Made by a program: the position numbers and the translations under genes. From the NCBI GenBank assembly GCA_045110675.1, contig JBGCGJ010000009.1, forward strand, positions 186,001 to 250,000: a stretch of 64,000 nucleotides of DNA. The letters run 5' to 3'. Position 1 is the stretch's first letter. The number at the start of each line of letters is the position of its first letter. Source of the stretch: JBALVT01 sp045110675. GTDB lineage: Bacteria > Pseudomonadota > Gammaproteobacteria > Pseudomonadales > Halieaceae. A model generated the notes under the pieces. It ran no database searches, was not told the origin of the DNA, and was given only the letters and a program-made list of their open reading frames with translations. This document shows positions 54,424 to 62,974 of the stretch, piece by piece.

Positions 54424-54996
54424 ATGGAGCTAGCGCAACCGATCAAGGAACTAGGGGCCGTAGATTCCCGCGAGCTTTCACAAGCCATTCTTAATCTCGA
54501 TTCCTCACGATGGCGTGAAGAAGAGCTTCGGCAAAAGAAGTATCAGGAAGTGCACTACAATACCGAGTCGTTGATCCTGGTTTTTTGCGAGCACGATGAC
54601 TGGCCCAATATCGATGTTATCAAAGGCGCTAGCTGGGAGCCGCTCTACCCGTTCGCCCTACCCTTGATGCACCACATCATCCAGCAACACTACGCTCCCG
54701 GAGGCACTATCATACGCGCGATGGCCGCCAAATTGACTGCGGGCAAGACCATCACTCCTCATACAGACAATCATCAGTCGTTTCGACAAAGCCATCGAAT
54801 CCACGTACCGATTACCACCAACAACAAGGTTCGTTTTATGATCGATGGACGCCCCTATCGTATGAAGGTGGGCGAAGCGTATGAGATCAATAACCAAAAA
54901 CGCCATGGGGTTATTAACAGTGGCGACGAAGATCGCATCAGCTTTATCTTCGATTACGTACCCAGAAAATCTGCAGCACCCGTGGTACCGAAGTGA
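54424..54996 (+). CDS. Aspartyl/asparaginyl beta-hydroxylase family oxygenase
   Basis: The 190-residue product matches the small Asp/Asn beta-hydroxylase domain (PF05118 type), Fe(II)/2-oxoglutarate dioxygenases. It has the metal motif HTD at His113-Asp115, the HRIHVPI strand near 124-130, the distal metal His161 in NNQKRHGVINSG and the 2-oxoglutarate arginine at about 171. No signal peptide. Its final codons overlap the next gene's GTG by 4 bases (GTGA). It could hydroxylate Asp/Asn in a peptide or free amino acid; the partner is not apparent. Confidence 0.85.
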   Translation: MELAQPIKELGAVDSRELSQAILNLDSSRWREEELRQKKYQEVHYNTESLILVFCEHDDWPNIDVIKGASWEPLYPFALPLMHHIIQQHYAPGGTIIRAMAAKLTAGKTITPHTDNHQSFRQSHRIHVPITTNNKVRFMIDGRPYRMKVGEAYEINNQKRHGVINSGDEDRISFIFDYVPRKSAAPVVPK

Positions 54997-55934
54997 CCTG
55001 TCTGATCGCAACTTCTGTCGTCCGCGGCAGCAATCAGGGCGAAAGCCACGGTGGCATTTACCTCATTAACACCGAAACGGAGGAACGCCTCAAACCTGTC
55101 GATTGGAACAACGTCGACATCGATTGGAGCGGGCGAGGCTGGGATCGCGGGCTGCGCGGTATTGAGTTTCACGATGACAAAATTTACATTGCGGCCAGTG
55201 ATGAGATTTTTGTTTTCGACCAAGGTTTCCAGATGTTGGCGAGCTACCGCAATGCCTATCTCAAACACTGCCACGAAATGTCGATACACGGCGGTCACCT
55301 CTTTATGGCCTCTACAGGATACGACAGTATTTTGGGGTTGAATCTGGAGAAGGAGTGCTTTGATTGGGGTATGCATGTCGCGACTGACGGAATGGCATTT
55401 GAGCCGCGACGTTTTGACCCCTTAAGCGACAAAGGGCCACTTCAGGTCAACAAGCTGCATTTGAATAACGTGTTTTGTAATACCGGTGGCATGTATGTCA
55501 GCGGCCTTCGCAGCCGCGCACTGCTGCGTTATACGGGTAAGAATCTGGGTGTGGTCACCACACTGCCCGATGGCTCACACAATGCGCGGCCCTTTCGCGA
55601 TGGGATTTTGTTTAACGATTCCAATGCCGATACTCTGCGCTATGAAAGCCCGGATACCCGCAAAGGCTGGCGCGTGCCACGCTTCGCGGACCACAAGCTG
55701 ACCAACACAGACATGGATGACTCGCGCCTTGCCAGGCAGGGTTTTGGTCGCGGTCTTTGCGTTATCTCCGAGGATAAGATTGCGGCGGGCTCATCACCAT
55801 CGACCGTCACTCTCTACGATCTCGAGGAGCGACGTCCGCTAAAAATAATCAATCTCAGCCTGGATGTACGCAACGCAATTCATGGACTGGAAGTCTGGCC
55901 CTATGCCTGGCCACAAGATCCGGCGAGGCTGTAG
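54993..55934 (+). CDS. Propeller-like protein of unknown function
   Basis: This 313-residue protein, coupled to the hydroxylase by a GTGA overlap, shows a repeated strand pattern suggesting a beta-propeller. Examples are LRGIEFHDDKIYIAAS, LFMASTGYDSILGLNLE, GMYVSGLRSRALLRYTG and AAGSSPSTVTLYDLEER. Conserved-looking HCHEM and NKLHLNNV elements could form a metal or ligand site. It has no signal peptide. I do not recognise a characterised family; resemblance to DUF4915-type propellers is tentative. The coupling argues that it works with the hydroxylase. Confidence 0.7.
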   Translation: MTCLIATSVVRGSNQGESHGGIYLINTETEERLKPVDWNNVDIDWSGRGWDRGLRGIEFHDDKIYIAASDEIFVFDQGFQMLASYRNAYLKHCHEMSIHGGHLFMASTGYDSILGLNLEKECFDWGMHVATDGMAFEPRRFDPLSDKGPLQVNKLHLNNVFCNTGGMYVSGLRSRALLRYTGKNLGVVTTLPDGSHNARPFRDGILFNDSNADTLRYESPDTRKGWRVPRFADHKLTNTDMDDSRLARQGFGRGLCVISEDKIAAGSSPSTVTLYDLEERRPLKIINLSLDVRNAIHGLEVWPYAWPQDPARL

Positions 55935-55976
55935 TCGCAGACGCTGCTACAGTCCAACGTGGAATTCGCACCAAGC

Positions 55977-58043
55977 TTAAGAGGCAAGCAAGGATTTCGG
56001 GCGGTCTTGCTCGGGCAGTTCGAGTAGGACCGGCTCCAGGTAATCAATAAGCTCTTCGAGTTCACTTTCATAACGTCGCCACAGGGCGACTGAGCTACTG
56101 TAAATCGGTTGCCGCACCTGTTCAGAGCTCGCCGTTTTTACCGCGCGCTGGTTTTCGTGAAAGTTAAGCATACTGTCCTGCCAGTCTAGTGCGCAGTGCG
56201 CGGCAATAGCGCGTACCTGGGTGTCCAGGTCCGATACAACGTCTTCGTAGTTAACCCGTAAAACCTTGCCCGGTAAGACCGCGTCCCAGTGCTTCATCAT
56301 GCGCACATACTGCGCGTAATAGTGCGCTAAATCATAAAGGTCGTAAGAAAACACCTGGCCGTTGGCGAACAATTGCTTGAATGTTCCAAGACAGCTGTCC
56401 AAGGGATGGCGCCGAGCATCGATTACCTTGGCGTTAGGTAAAATAGTGTGCAAAAAACCGATCGCAGTGAAGTTGTTGGGCATTTTATCGGTGAAAAACC
56501 GGGCATCAGTGCGGTGCTTGAGGGTATTTTCAATATACTCCTCGCCGATACCGCGAACATGGTGAGCCTTGAGCTCGTGCATAACCTGGGGGTATTTGAT
56601 GCCGTCTGCGCGATTCAGACCCGCTTCGGTGGCTCCGCGAAGCAGGTAGTGAAGCTCGGCCGTACCCTCTACATCAGTGTGACTGGCAAGGATTTGTTCC
56701 AGCAAGGTAGACCCTGAGCGCGGCAGTCCTAAAATCATTATGGGTGAGTCGTCCTGGCAACCCCACCCTTCCCGTTCGGCAAAAAAATCTGCGGTAAACA
56801 CGTCGATGATGCGATCATTCTGCTTTTCATATTCAATCGGATCGTAGCTCACCTTGAAACGCTTCTTCGCATTGCCTCGACTGTAAAAGTCGAACGCTTG
56901 AGTATAGTTTTTGCGATCCTCGCAGGCCTTACCCAGTGCAAAGGAAAAAGCGATCTCGGAATTTTCGTCGTCCGGAGTATCAGTTAGTTTTGCAAGCTGG
57001 GTCTCCATGGCTTGCACTTCGTCGTCCGAAAAGCGAAAGGTTTTGAGGTTGGCGAGACTCCAGTAAACCTCTCCAAAGTCGCTCTTAGCGGCGGCACAGC
57101 GGCGATAGGCATCAATCGCTTCGTCCTGCTTGCCGACAGTTTTCAGTGCGTGCCCAAGGCACAATAGGGAAGGGAAATATTGGTCGTCGATAATTAAGGA
57201 CTGCTCCAGCCAATCTATCGCCTTGTCCAACTTACCGGCCTTCATGGCATTGGCACCGAGACGTTCAAGCGTGTGGGGAGAATTGGGCTGCAAGTTCAGC
57301 GCCGACAGGAAGGCGGCCTCGGCCTGGTCAAATTTCTGCTGCTCACCCAAGGCCGAGCCGAGATTAATCCAGGCCTTCCAAAAATCTGGGGCCAGCTCTA
57401 CCGCACGGCGAAAAAAGGCGGCCGCATCGTCGTAACGCTCTCGCTTGACGCACAGCAAACCCATCAACCTCAGCGCATCGAAGTTCTCCGGCTCTTGCCG
57501 CAACACTTCGGCGTAGATTTTTTCGGCCTGCGGGTATTCGTTGCGCTGCACGTGTTCCATCGCAGTCGCAAGAGACTGACGCGTTGGATTCGCCGCCAAA
57601 GAATCGACAAATACCGCTTCGGCTTCGCCGCCACGCCCCATAATACTAAGCAGCTCACCCAGACGTTGCTGTGCGCGCTCTGCACCGGGATCTTGTTTGA
57701 TGCAACTGCGCAGTGATCGCAATGCCTGTTCGAGTTTGCCCTGGGACATTTGCGCATCGGCAAGATCTTCATAGGCCCCGGCGTGCTGCGGCATTAACCG
57801 TATCACGTGCGTAAGGCGTTCCTCGGCTTCGGCATAGCGCTTTTGTTTGATGAGAGAAATACCGAGCAAGCGCAGAAGATTTGGATCATTCGGGTGATGG
57901 ACTAGCGATGCCAGCAAGGTCGCGTCCGCCGTCGCATAGGCTCCGGAGCGAAGTACAGCGCTGGCTGTGTCAAAGGCCTGTCGGGCGTCGAACTGCTGCT
58001 GCACCTGGCTTTTTAGCTCTTTCTCTGCGGGGCTCAAACACAT
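55977..58043 (-). CDS. TPR-repeat sulfotransferase
   Basis: The 688-residue protein has about ten tetratricopeptide repeats (residues 20-380). A sulfotransferase domain follows: the PAPS 5'-phosphate loop PIMILGLPRSGSTLLEQIL and the 3'-phosphate motif DARRHPLDSCLGTFKQLF. No signal peptide, so the domain is cytosolic. It converges with the propeller gene. TPR-sulfotransferases are common in marine gammaproteobacteria, but the acceptor is unknown. The start is uncertain because GGAG is immediately before ATG 58043; a TTG two codons later has better spacing. Confidence 0.85.
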   Translation of the reverse strand: MCLSPAEKELKSQVQQQFDARQAFDTASAVLRSGAYATADATLLASLVHHPNDPNLLRLLGISLIKQKRYAEAEERLTHVIRLMPQHAGAYEDLADAQMSQGKLEQALRSLRSCIKQDPGAERAQQRLGELLSIMGRGGEAEAVFVDSLAANPTRQSLATAMEHVQRNEYPQAEKIYAEVLRQEPENFDALRLMGLLCVKRERYDDAAAFFRRAVELAPDFWKAWINLGSALGEQQKFDQAEAAFLSALNLQPNSPHTLERLGANAMKAGKLDKAIDWLEQSLIIDDQYFPSLLCLGHALKTVGKQDEAIDAYRRCAAAKSDFGEVYWSLANLKTFRFSDDEVQAMETQLAKLTDTPDDENSEIAFSFALGKACEDRKNYTQAFDFYSRGNAKKRFKVSYDPIEYEKQNDRIIDVFTADFFAEREGWGCQDDSPIMILGLPRSGSTLLEQILASHTDVEGTAELHYLLRGATEAGLNRADGIKYPQVMHELKAHHVRGIGEEYIENTLKHRTDARFFTDKMPNNFTAIGFLHTILPNAKVIDARRHPLDSCLGTFKQLFANGQVFSYDLYDLAHYYAQYVRMMKHWDAVLPGKVLRVNYEDVVSDLDTQVRAIAAHCALDWQDSMLNFHENQRAVKTASSEQVRQPIYSSSVALWRRYESELEELIDYLEPVLLELPEQDRPKSLLAS

Positions 58044-58139
58044 CTCCGGACGAACCGCGCATCAGTTCATAGCTGCTGTTGCGATCGACGCTGACAAGGA
58101 AAAATGCGCACTGATAACCCACCTAAGCTAAGTCAGTGA

Positions 58140-60596
58140 TCAGAACGACTTAAAGACCCCTATCGTAATCTCTCTTGGACGCACCGTAAACTCTCGGTCA
58201 TCCCCAAAACGCGAGGCGATAAACGTCGTCGCCCGTTCGTCCCAGAGGTTGTCGATACCTAACCAGGCTGACCAGCCGCTTTCCTCTGACTCAATGCTGA
58301 AATATAGAGATCCAATCTCATAAGCTTCCTGGGTTCTAGGCACTGAAGCACCAGCGCCGAATAGCAGCACTGACGCATTGGTCGAGTTTACAGAATCGCC
58401 TTGGTAGTTGTAGTCAAAACGGGCTATGCCAGACAGTCCTTCCCAGGGCAAGTCCGTGCGGTACTCCACGCTTGCAGCCACTTTCCATTCTGGAACCGCG
58501 GGCAAAGGGTCACCTTTCTCTCCTGCTGTAATAACCCCGTTATTCAGCAAAATATCGTCGTCAATACTGGCATCAAGATAGGTCGCCGCCGCGCTAAACT
58601 CCCATTTCTCGGCAGGTTTAAAAGCGATGGTACCTTCCACCCCATCAATCGAGGCATTCCCTGCATTTACGGTTGTAACCCCGGCAACAGGCAAAGCGAC
58701 AGCTAGCTGGTAGTCCTCCCAGTCCATAATGAAGAAGGTAAGGTTGGTCAGTAAGCGTCCGTCCATCCACGTGGCCTTACCACCGAGCTCATAGTTGATG
58801 AGGCGGTCAGGATCAAATGAATCGGGGGCCCCAAGGGCGATCGATGAAGGGTTTTGCGTCACCCCACCGTTTTGCCCTCCTACACGCACGCCTTCAGAAT
58901 AAGTAAAGTACACCATGGCGTCTTCGTTGGGAATCCAGGTGAGATTGACGCGAGGACTGAAGTCTTTGGTCTCCTCGGTCACCGCAAAGTCGTCTGAAAT
59001 GTTACCGACGAACAAGGAGTTTTCTTCAACGCCGCGTTCAGTGTCGAACCAACGACCGCCGGCCGAGCCGGTTAAAGACTCGGTGAACCGGTAACTGAAC
59101 TCCGCGAAAACGGCGTGGGTTTCTATATCCTGTAGCTGCCCATTGTTGTCATTCCCAGGGCGGCCATTATAGGTGAGCCCCTCCCGGAACCCCTGATCAA
59201 ACCAGTCGTTGGTCGGTTCAACGCCGTAGTAGGTAAAGACGGAACCACCGCCGCCATTGGCAGCGAAATCATCGACAAATGACAGGTAATCCCAGTCGTT
59301 ATCGGTGCGCTCATAAAAGGCACCCACCAGCCAGTTGAACTTGTTGCTGCCGTCGTCCTTGGAAACGAGCCTGATTTCCTGGGCGAATGAAGTGATCTCC
59401 TGCTTTAGGCTAATAGTGCCGGTAGGATCGGCCCCGAAGTCGTTGTAGTTCACGAACAAGTAGCAGTAAGCAGTGGCTGCACAGGTATCGTAGTCGAGAA
59501 ACTCACGGATGCCCGTATAGTACTCAGCGAGGTTTAGACCCTCGGTTTTGTAAACTGTCATGTAAGCCGTAGAGTCAATGTTGTAGTCGATCGTACGGTT
59601 GTGCGTACCGCCCGCAATGGTCAGGTCGGCAAAGCCAAGATCACCCTGGATGATCAGTGACAGGTTGTACCACTCATCTTCAGTGGTCTCGTCCTTGAAC
59701 TTGATGGTGTTTAAATCGCCGAAAGCAGGATTGTAGTCGAAGCGGCCGTCAGTCTCGGAGTTTTGATAGATCAGCCCGGCGTCAATTGTCCATTTTTCAT
59801 TGGGTTGCCAGCGCACATACACTCGAGCACCTTCATTGGTCCAATCGTTGACATCGTCTTCTACTTTGTCAGCATTATCGCGATTGCCGTTCTCCGGAGA
59901 ATAGGCGCTGGTGGTACCCAGGACATTGTCAATGTAACCCCCTTCGTGCTCGTAAAAGCCAACTAATCTCACCGCGAGCTTATCGGGGATGAGAACAAAG
60001 TTCGCCACACCACTGGCATTGTAGGACTCCTCACCCTCCGACAAATAACCGCCCTCAAGCATGATTGAACCGCCGTTGCTCTCGGTATCGGGCTTGTTGG
60101 TCACTATTTTTAGGGTGCCGGATTGCGAACCTGCACCATAGAGCGTCGGCTGCGGACCGGACAGTGCCTCTATACGCTCGATATCATAGAGCCGAACGTC
60201 CGGGTTTTGCCCATCACGTGTGATAGGAATCTCGTCCAGATAGAGTGTCGACGAGCTAATGGCGTCAAAGCCGGCGGGCTGGGAAAGGGCCCCCCGGAAA
60301 GCAATGGTTGATGCGCCTGGACCCGAGGTGCCAAACGAGACGCTGGTCAAATCCCGGGCATAATCCTCGAAGCCACGCATCATGCCCTCGCGGATGTCGT
60401 CCTCGCCGAAAGCCTGAATATACAGCGGTACTTCCTGAATATCTTGAACACGTCGCCGTGCAGTAACAACAATTTCTTCGAGTGCTTGCGCGCCGGCTTC
60501 TCGAGGTACGCTGACCAGCCCGGCCATGACTCCAAGAGCCACACCAGTGTGTACAAATGGAAAATGCGGGCTATTTTTCATATTGCTCAGTCTCAT
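58140..60596 (-). CDS. TonB-dependent outer membrane receptor
   Basis: This 818-residue receptor has a signal peptide in residues 1-35, the plug start EEIVVTARRRVQDIQEVPLY, and plug motifs TIAFRGALSQPAG and RIEALSGPQPTLYGAGSQSG. The barrel ends REITIGVFKSF. A longer frame from 60728 exists; ATG 60596 or 60581 is more reasonable. Notably, the plug motif reads GPQPTLYGAGSQSG rather than the usual GPQGTLFGxN. It follows the secreted amidohydrolase on the same strand with a 216-base gap, so these could be coregulated. Substrate unknown. Confidence 0.92.
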   Translation of the reverse strand: MRLSNMKNSPHFPFVHTGVALGVMAGLVSVPREAGAQALEEIVVTARRRVQDIQEVPLYIQAFGEDDIREGMMRGFEDYARDLTSVSFGTSGPGASTIAFRGALSQPAGFDAISSSTLYLDEIPITRDGQNPDVRLYDIERIEALSGPQPTLYGAGSQSGTLKIVTNKPDTESNGGSIMLEGGYLSEGEESYNASGVANFVLIPDKLAVRLVGFYEHEGGYIDNVLGTTSAYSPENGNRDNADKVEDDVNDWTNEGARVYVRWQPNEKWTIDAGLIYQNSETDGRFDYNPAFGDLNTIKFKDETTEDEWYNLSLIIQGDLGFADLTIAGGTHNRTIDYNIDSTAYMTVYKTEGLNLAEYYTGIREFLDYDTCAATAYCYLFVNYNDFGADPTGTISLKQEITSFAQEIRLVSKDDGSNKFNWLVGAFYERTDNDWDYLSFVDDFAANGGGGSVFTYYGVEPTNDWFDQGFREGLTYNGRPGNDNNGQLQDIETHAVFAEFSYRFTESLTGSAGGRWFDTERGVEENSLFVGNISDDFAVTEETKDFSPRVNLTWIPNEDAMVYFTYSEGVRVGGQNGGVTQNPSSIALGAPDSFDPDRLINYELGGKATWMDGRLLTNLTFFIMDWEDYQLAVALPVAGVTTVNAGNASIDGVEGTIAFKPAEKWEFSAAATYLDASIDDDILLNNGVITAGEKGDPLPAVPEWKVAASVEYRTDLPWEGLSGIARFDYNYQGDSVNSTNASVLLFGAGASVPRTQEAYEIGSLYFSIESEESGWSAWLGIDNLWDERATTFIASRFGDDREFTVRPREITIGVFKSF

Positions 60597-60795
60597 CGCT
60601 TGACGCAATACTAAAAAATAGGCCAAAGCAGGCACGGAAACATCCGGCCCTATAGGGGCGATTCGAAAAGAGTTTTTTTGAGCACCAATCTTTCCGGGCG
60701 AGACAGCTCGGAGTTTATGGCAGAGCAACTAGACCAGGTCTACTTCGTCGGCAACGAGTTCACCACCAGGGTTCGTTTTAGGGTCAGTCCGGCGC

Positions 60796-60830
60796 CGATT
60801 ACCGATTATCGATTATCGATTATCGACGAT
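60796..60830. repeat. Heptanucleotide tandem repeat CGATTAT at a gene end
   Basis: Four near-perfect copies of a 7-base unit (CGATTAC once, CGATTAT three times) are followed by the related CGACGAT. On the minus strand the repeat carries the amidohydrolase stop codon: the frame reads ATAATCG units and terminates in the second copy. Strand slippage here would be tolerated because the in-frame stop lies inside the first units. Confidence 0.85.
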
Positions 60831-62168
60831 AATCCGCCCTTCTTTAATGACGATCAAAGGTCGTGTGATGGCGGTAATATCTTCCAGTGGATTCTCTGCA
60901 AGTATAAGAATGTCAGCGATATTTCCCAACGCGATAGAACCCAGCGCATCCGGAATGATCGGATGCTTCCGGGCATTACCGGTTGCCATCGCAATGACCT
61001 CGAGCTCACTGAATCCAGCAGCAACCAGGGCTCGAGCTTCACTTCGCACCGCATCAGCAGGATCAGAGTCGATACCCGCGCCGTCGTAGTCTGTGCCGAA
61101 CATCAATACAGCACCCGCATCGGTGTAGGCTCGCAAACTCGCTCCGACCAGAGAAAAATTACGCTGCAATAGATCTTGCCTATCCGCGGTTGCACCGAAT
61201 AGCCGCTCGTGAAATGCGCGTATAGTGGTGGTAACTGACAAGTCGTGATCGGCTACTAGCTTAGGTAGATACTCTCCGTCGGCCGTGGTGAATTGATCGT
61301 TTTCCATTAGCGCGCTATGAACCAAAGCATCAATACCCGCTTTTACAGCGTCTACTGTTTCGTCTACCGTTTTAGTGTGTGCTAAAACCGGCAGGCCAAC
61401 TTCATTGGCCTCCTCTACAATGGCTCTCATCACACCTTGATCAAGCCGCGGAAAATCAAAGTCTGGCCCGCCTAAATAGGTCTTGTCGAAACTGTCATAC
61501 ACAAGTTTTATTGCCTGGGCACCGTCTGCAGCAAAACGCCGCACACCAGCACGGGCGGACGCTGCATCAGCAACTTCAAAGCTAAGTCTCTCGACACACC
61601 AACGCTCGCCACTGCAAATTCCAGAAGCCGGGTGACCACCGGGTGCGGTGAAAATGGGGCTCGCTACCAGCATGCGCGGGCCAGCCAGATTTCCCGCTGC
61701 AATACGATCGCGAATACTGGTTTCGTAAGGCCAGTAGCTACCCGCAGAAACCACTGTGGTGACACCCCCTTTGAGGAATCGATTGAGTCGTTCGGGTAAG
61801 CGCGAGCCGATAAACTCCTGCATCTCAGCGTCGTTGGACACCATCGTCGCGGGATCGGGGAAAGGCAGCTTTGGCTTTTCCATGAGCACCTCGAATGTCG
61901 GGTGTGTATGCATATCAATCAGGCCCGGCATCACCGTAAGGCCGCTGGCATCGATTACTGTGGATTTTTCTGCGCCCTCAAATCCCTTACCCACTGCAAC
62001 GATGTTATTGCCTTTTATAACTATATCGGTGCGGCCTATGGGTAAGGTACCTGTCCCATCGATCAACGTGGCATCTTTAATAACTATCACTTTCGTGTCG
62101 GCAGCATTGCCTTGCACAGAGAATGCCATACCGATAAGAAGACAAGTCAAAAGTTTTCTAATCTGCAT
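60813..62168 (-). CDS. Secreted amidohydrolase (imidazolonepropionase/prolidase-like)
   Basis: The 451-residue protein has a signal peptide (LLTCLLIGMAFSVQGNAADT) and the amidohydrolase metal motifs: MPGLIDMHTHPTF, VLAHTKTVDE, DALVHSALMEND and the late MFGTDYDGAGIDSDP aspartate. The C-terminal beta sandwich (ADILILAENPLEDITAI) is standard. Relatives act on dipeptides or organophosphates, so the substrate cannot be named. It is upstream of, and in the same direction as, the TonB receptor at 58140-60596, suggesting an uptake-hydrolysis pair. Confidence 0.9.
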   Translation of the reverse strand: MQIRKLLTCLLIGMAFSVQGNAADTKVIVIKDATLIDGTGTLPIGRTDIVIKGNNIVAVGKGFEGAEKSTVIDASGLTVMPGLIDMHTHPTFEVLMEKPKLPFPDPATMVSNDAEMQEFIGSRLPERLNRFLKGGVTTVVSAGSYWPYETSIRDRIAAGNLAGPRMLVASPIFTAPGGHPASGICSGERWCVERLSFEVADAASARAGVRRFAADGAQAIKLVYDSFDKTYLGGPDFDFPRLDQGVMRAIVEEANEVGLPVLAHTKTVDETVDAVKAGIDALVHSALMENDQFTTADGEYLPKLVADHDLSVTTTIRAFHERLFGATADRQDLLQRNFSLVGASLRAYTDAGAVLMFGTDYDGAGIDSDPADAVRSEARALVAAGFSELEVIAMATGNARKHPIIPDALGSIALGNIADILILAENPLEDITAITRPLIVIKEGRIIVDNR

Positions 62169-62389
62169 TTTCGGGCTCTTTCGCGTTTAGAGACTTCGAA
62201 GTCATTCTAAACCAAATTCAATTCTCTACACCAATCTTCACTACATCTTTTCATACTGACATCAACTCGATTCACTCGCACTTTCGTATTACTCCTTCAG
62301 AAGAATTTACCACGCCGCCGTTTTTCTGCACTCTAAACCACGCTCGATTACAGACAGTTCAATTTATCCTATAACGAAGAGGTATTATC

Positions 62390-62929
62390 ATGCGCTACTC
62401 CAGCATGCGTTCGCATTTAAAAATTGGAGCTTTAGCAGCCTGCTATGCTTTGGTGGGTTGTGTCAGCGCTCCAGCCATAGCAGCACCTGCGGAAGTCAAT
62501 GTCATTGCCGATTCTTCGGATGAATCCAGAGAGGTATTAACAGACTCGTATATTCTGGATACGACAGGCACCGTCGACGAACCGGATCCATCCGATTCGT
62601 CGATAGAAAAGACACGTTTCGAGCGTGACTGGTTGGTGACGGGTTTAGATGTCAGCTTGATTACCGGCGCGGGTGAGTTGCCAAAATTCGCAGAATGCCG
62701 TTTCTTTCTGAGAAGAGATGCCGCCGATGTACCAAAGGGAGGTAGTTCCTCGCTGATATTTCGGCATACGTGGATTGGTGGTTCTCCGGAGAGCGCCCAT
62801 TACAACTTCGCCGATCCTATCAGAATTAGTTCGAAGAGCGAGGGTGCGGCGCTAACCGGGTCGTTGGGTACAACCGTATCAAAACAAGGCTGTCGCGCAA
62901 TAGTCGTCATAAGAGGTCGGGGCTTGTAG
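62390..62929 (+). CDS. Secreted protein of unknown function
   Basis: The 179-residue product has a signal sequence. A lipobox-like LVGC near residues 21-24 overlaps an Ala-rich AIAAPAE signal-peptidase I site, so lipoprotein versus cleaved export is open. Mature features include RDWLVTGLDVSLITGAGELP and two cysteines (ECRFFL, GCRAIV) that may pair. An AAGAGG site is about 7 bases before the ATG. I do not recognise the family. Confidence 0.65.
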   Translation: MRYSSMRSHLKIGALAACYALVGCVSAPAIAAPAEVNVIADSSDESREVLTDSYILDTTGTVDEPDPSDSSIEKTRFERDWLVTGLDVSLITGAGELPKFAECRFFLRRDAADVPKGGSSSLIFRHTWIGGSPESAHYNFADPIRISSKSEGAALTGSLGTTVSKQGCRAIVVIRGRGL

Positions 62930-62974
62930 CGACCTTTGTCCAAAAAAGCGAAATCGTATTGACTTGCCGCGCGT

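Noticed and set aside
58100..58145. Weak hairpin after the second TonB receptor
   Set aside because: The stem is only 6 base pairs with a loop of about 20, so not reported as a terminator.
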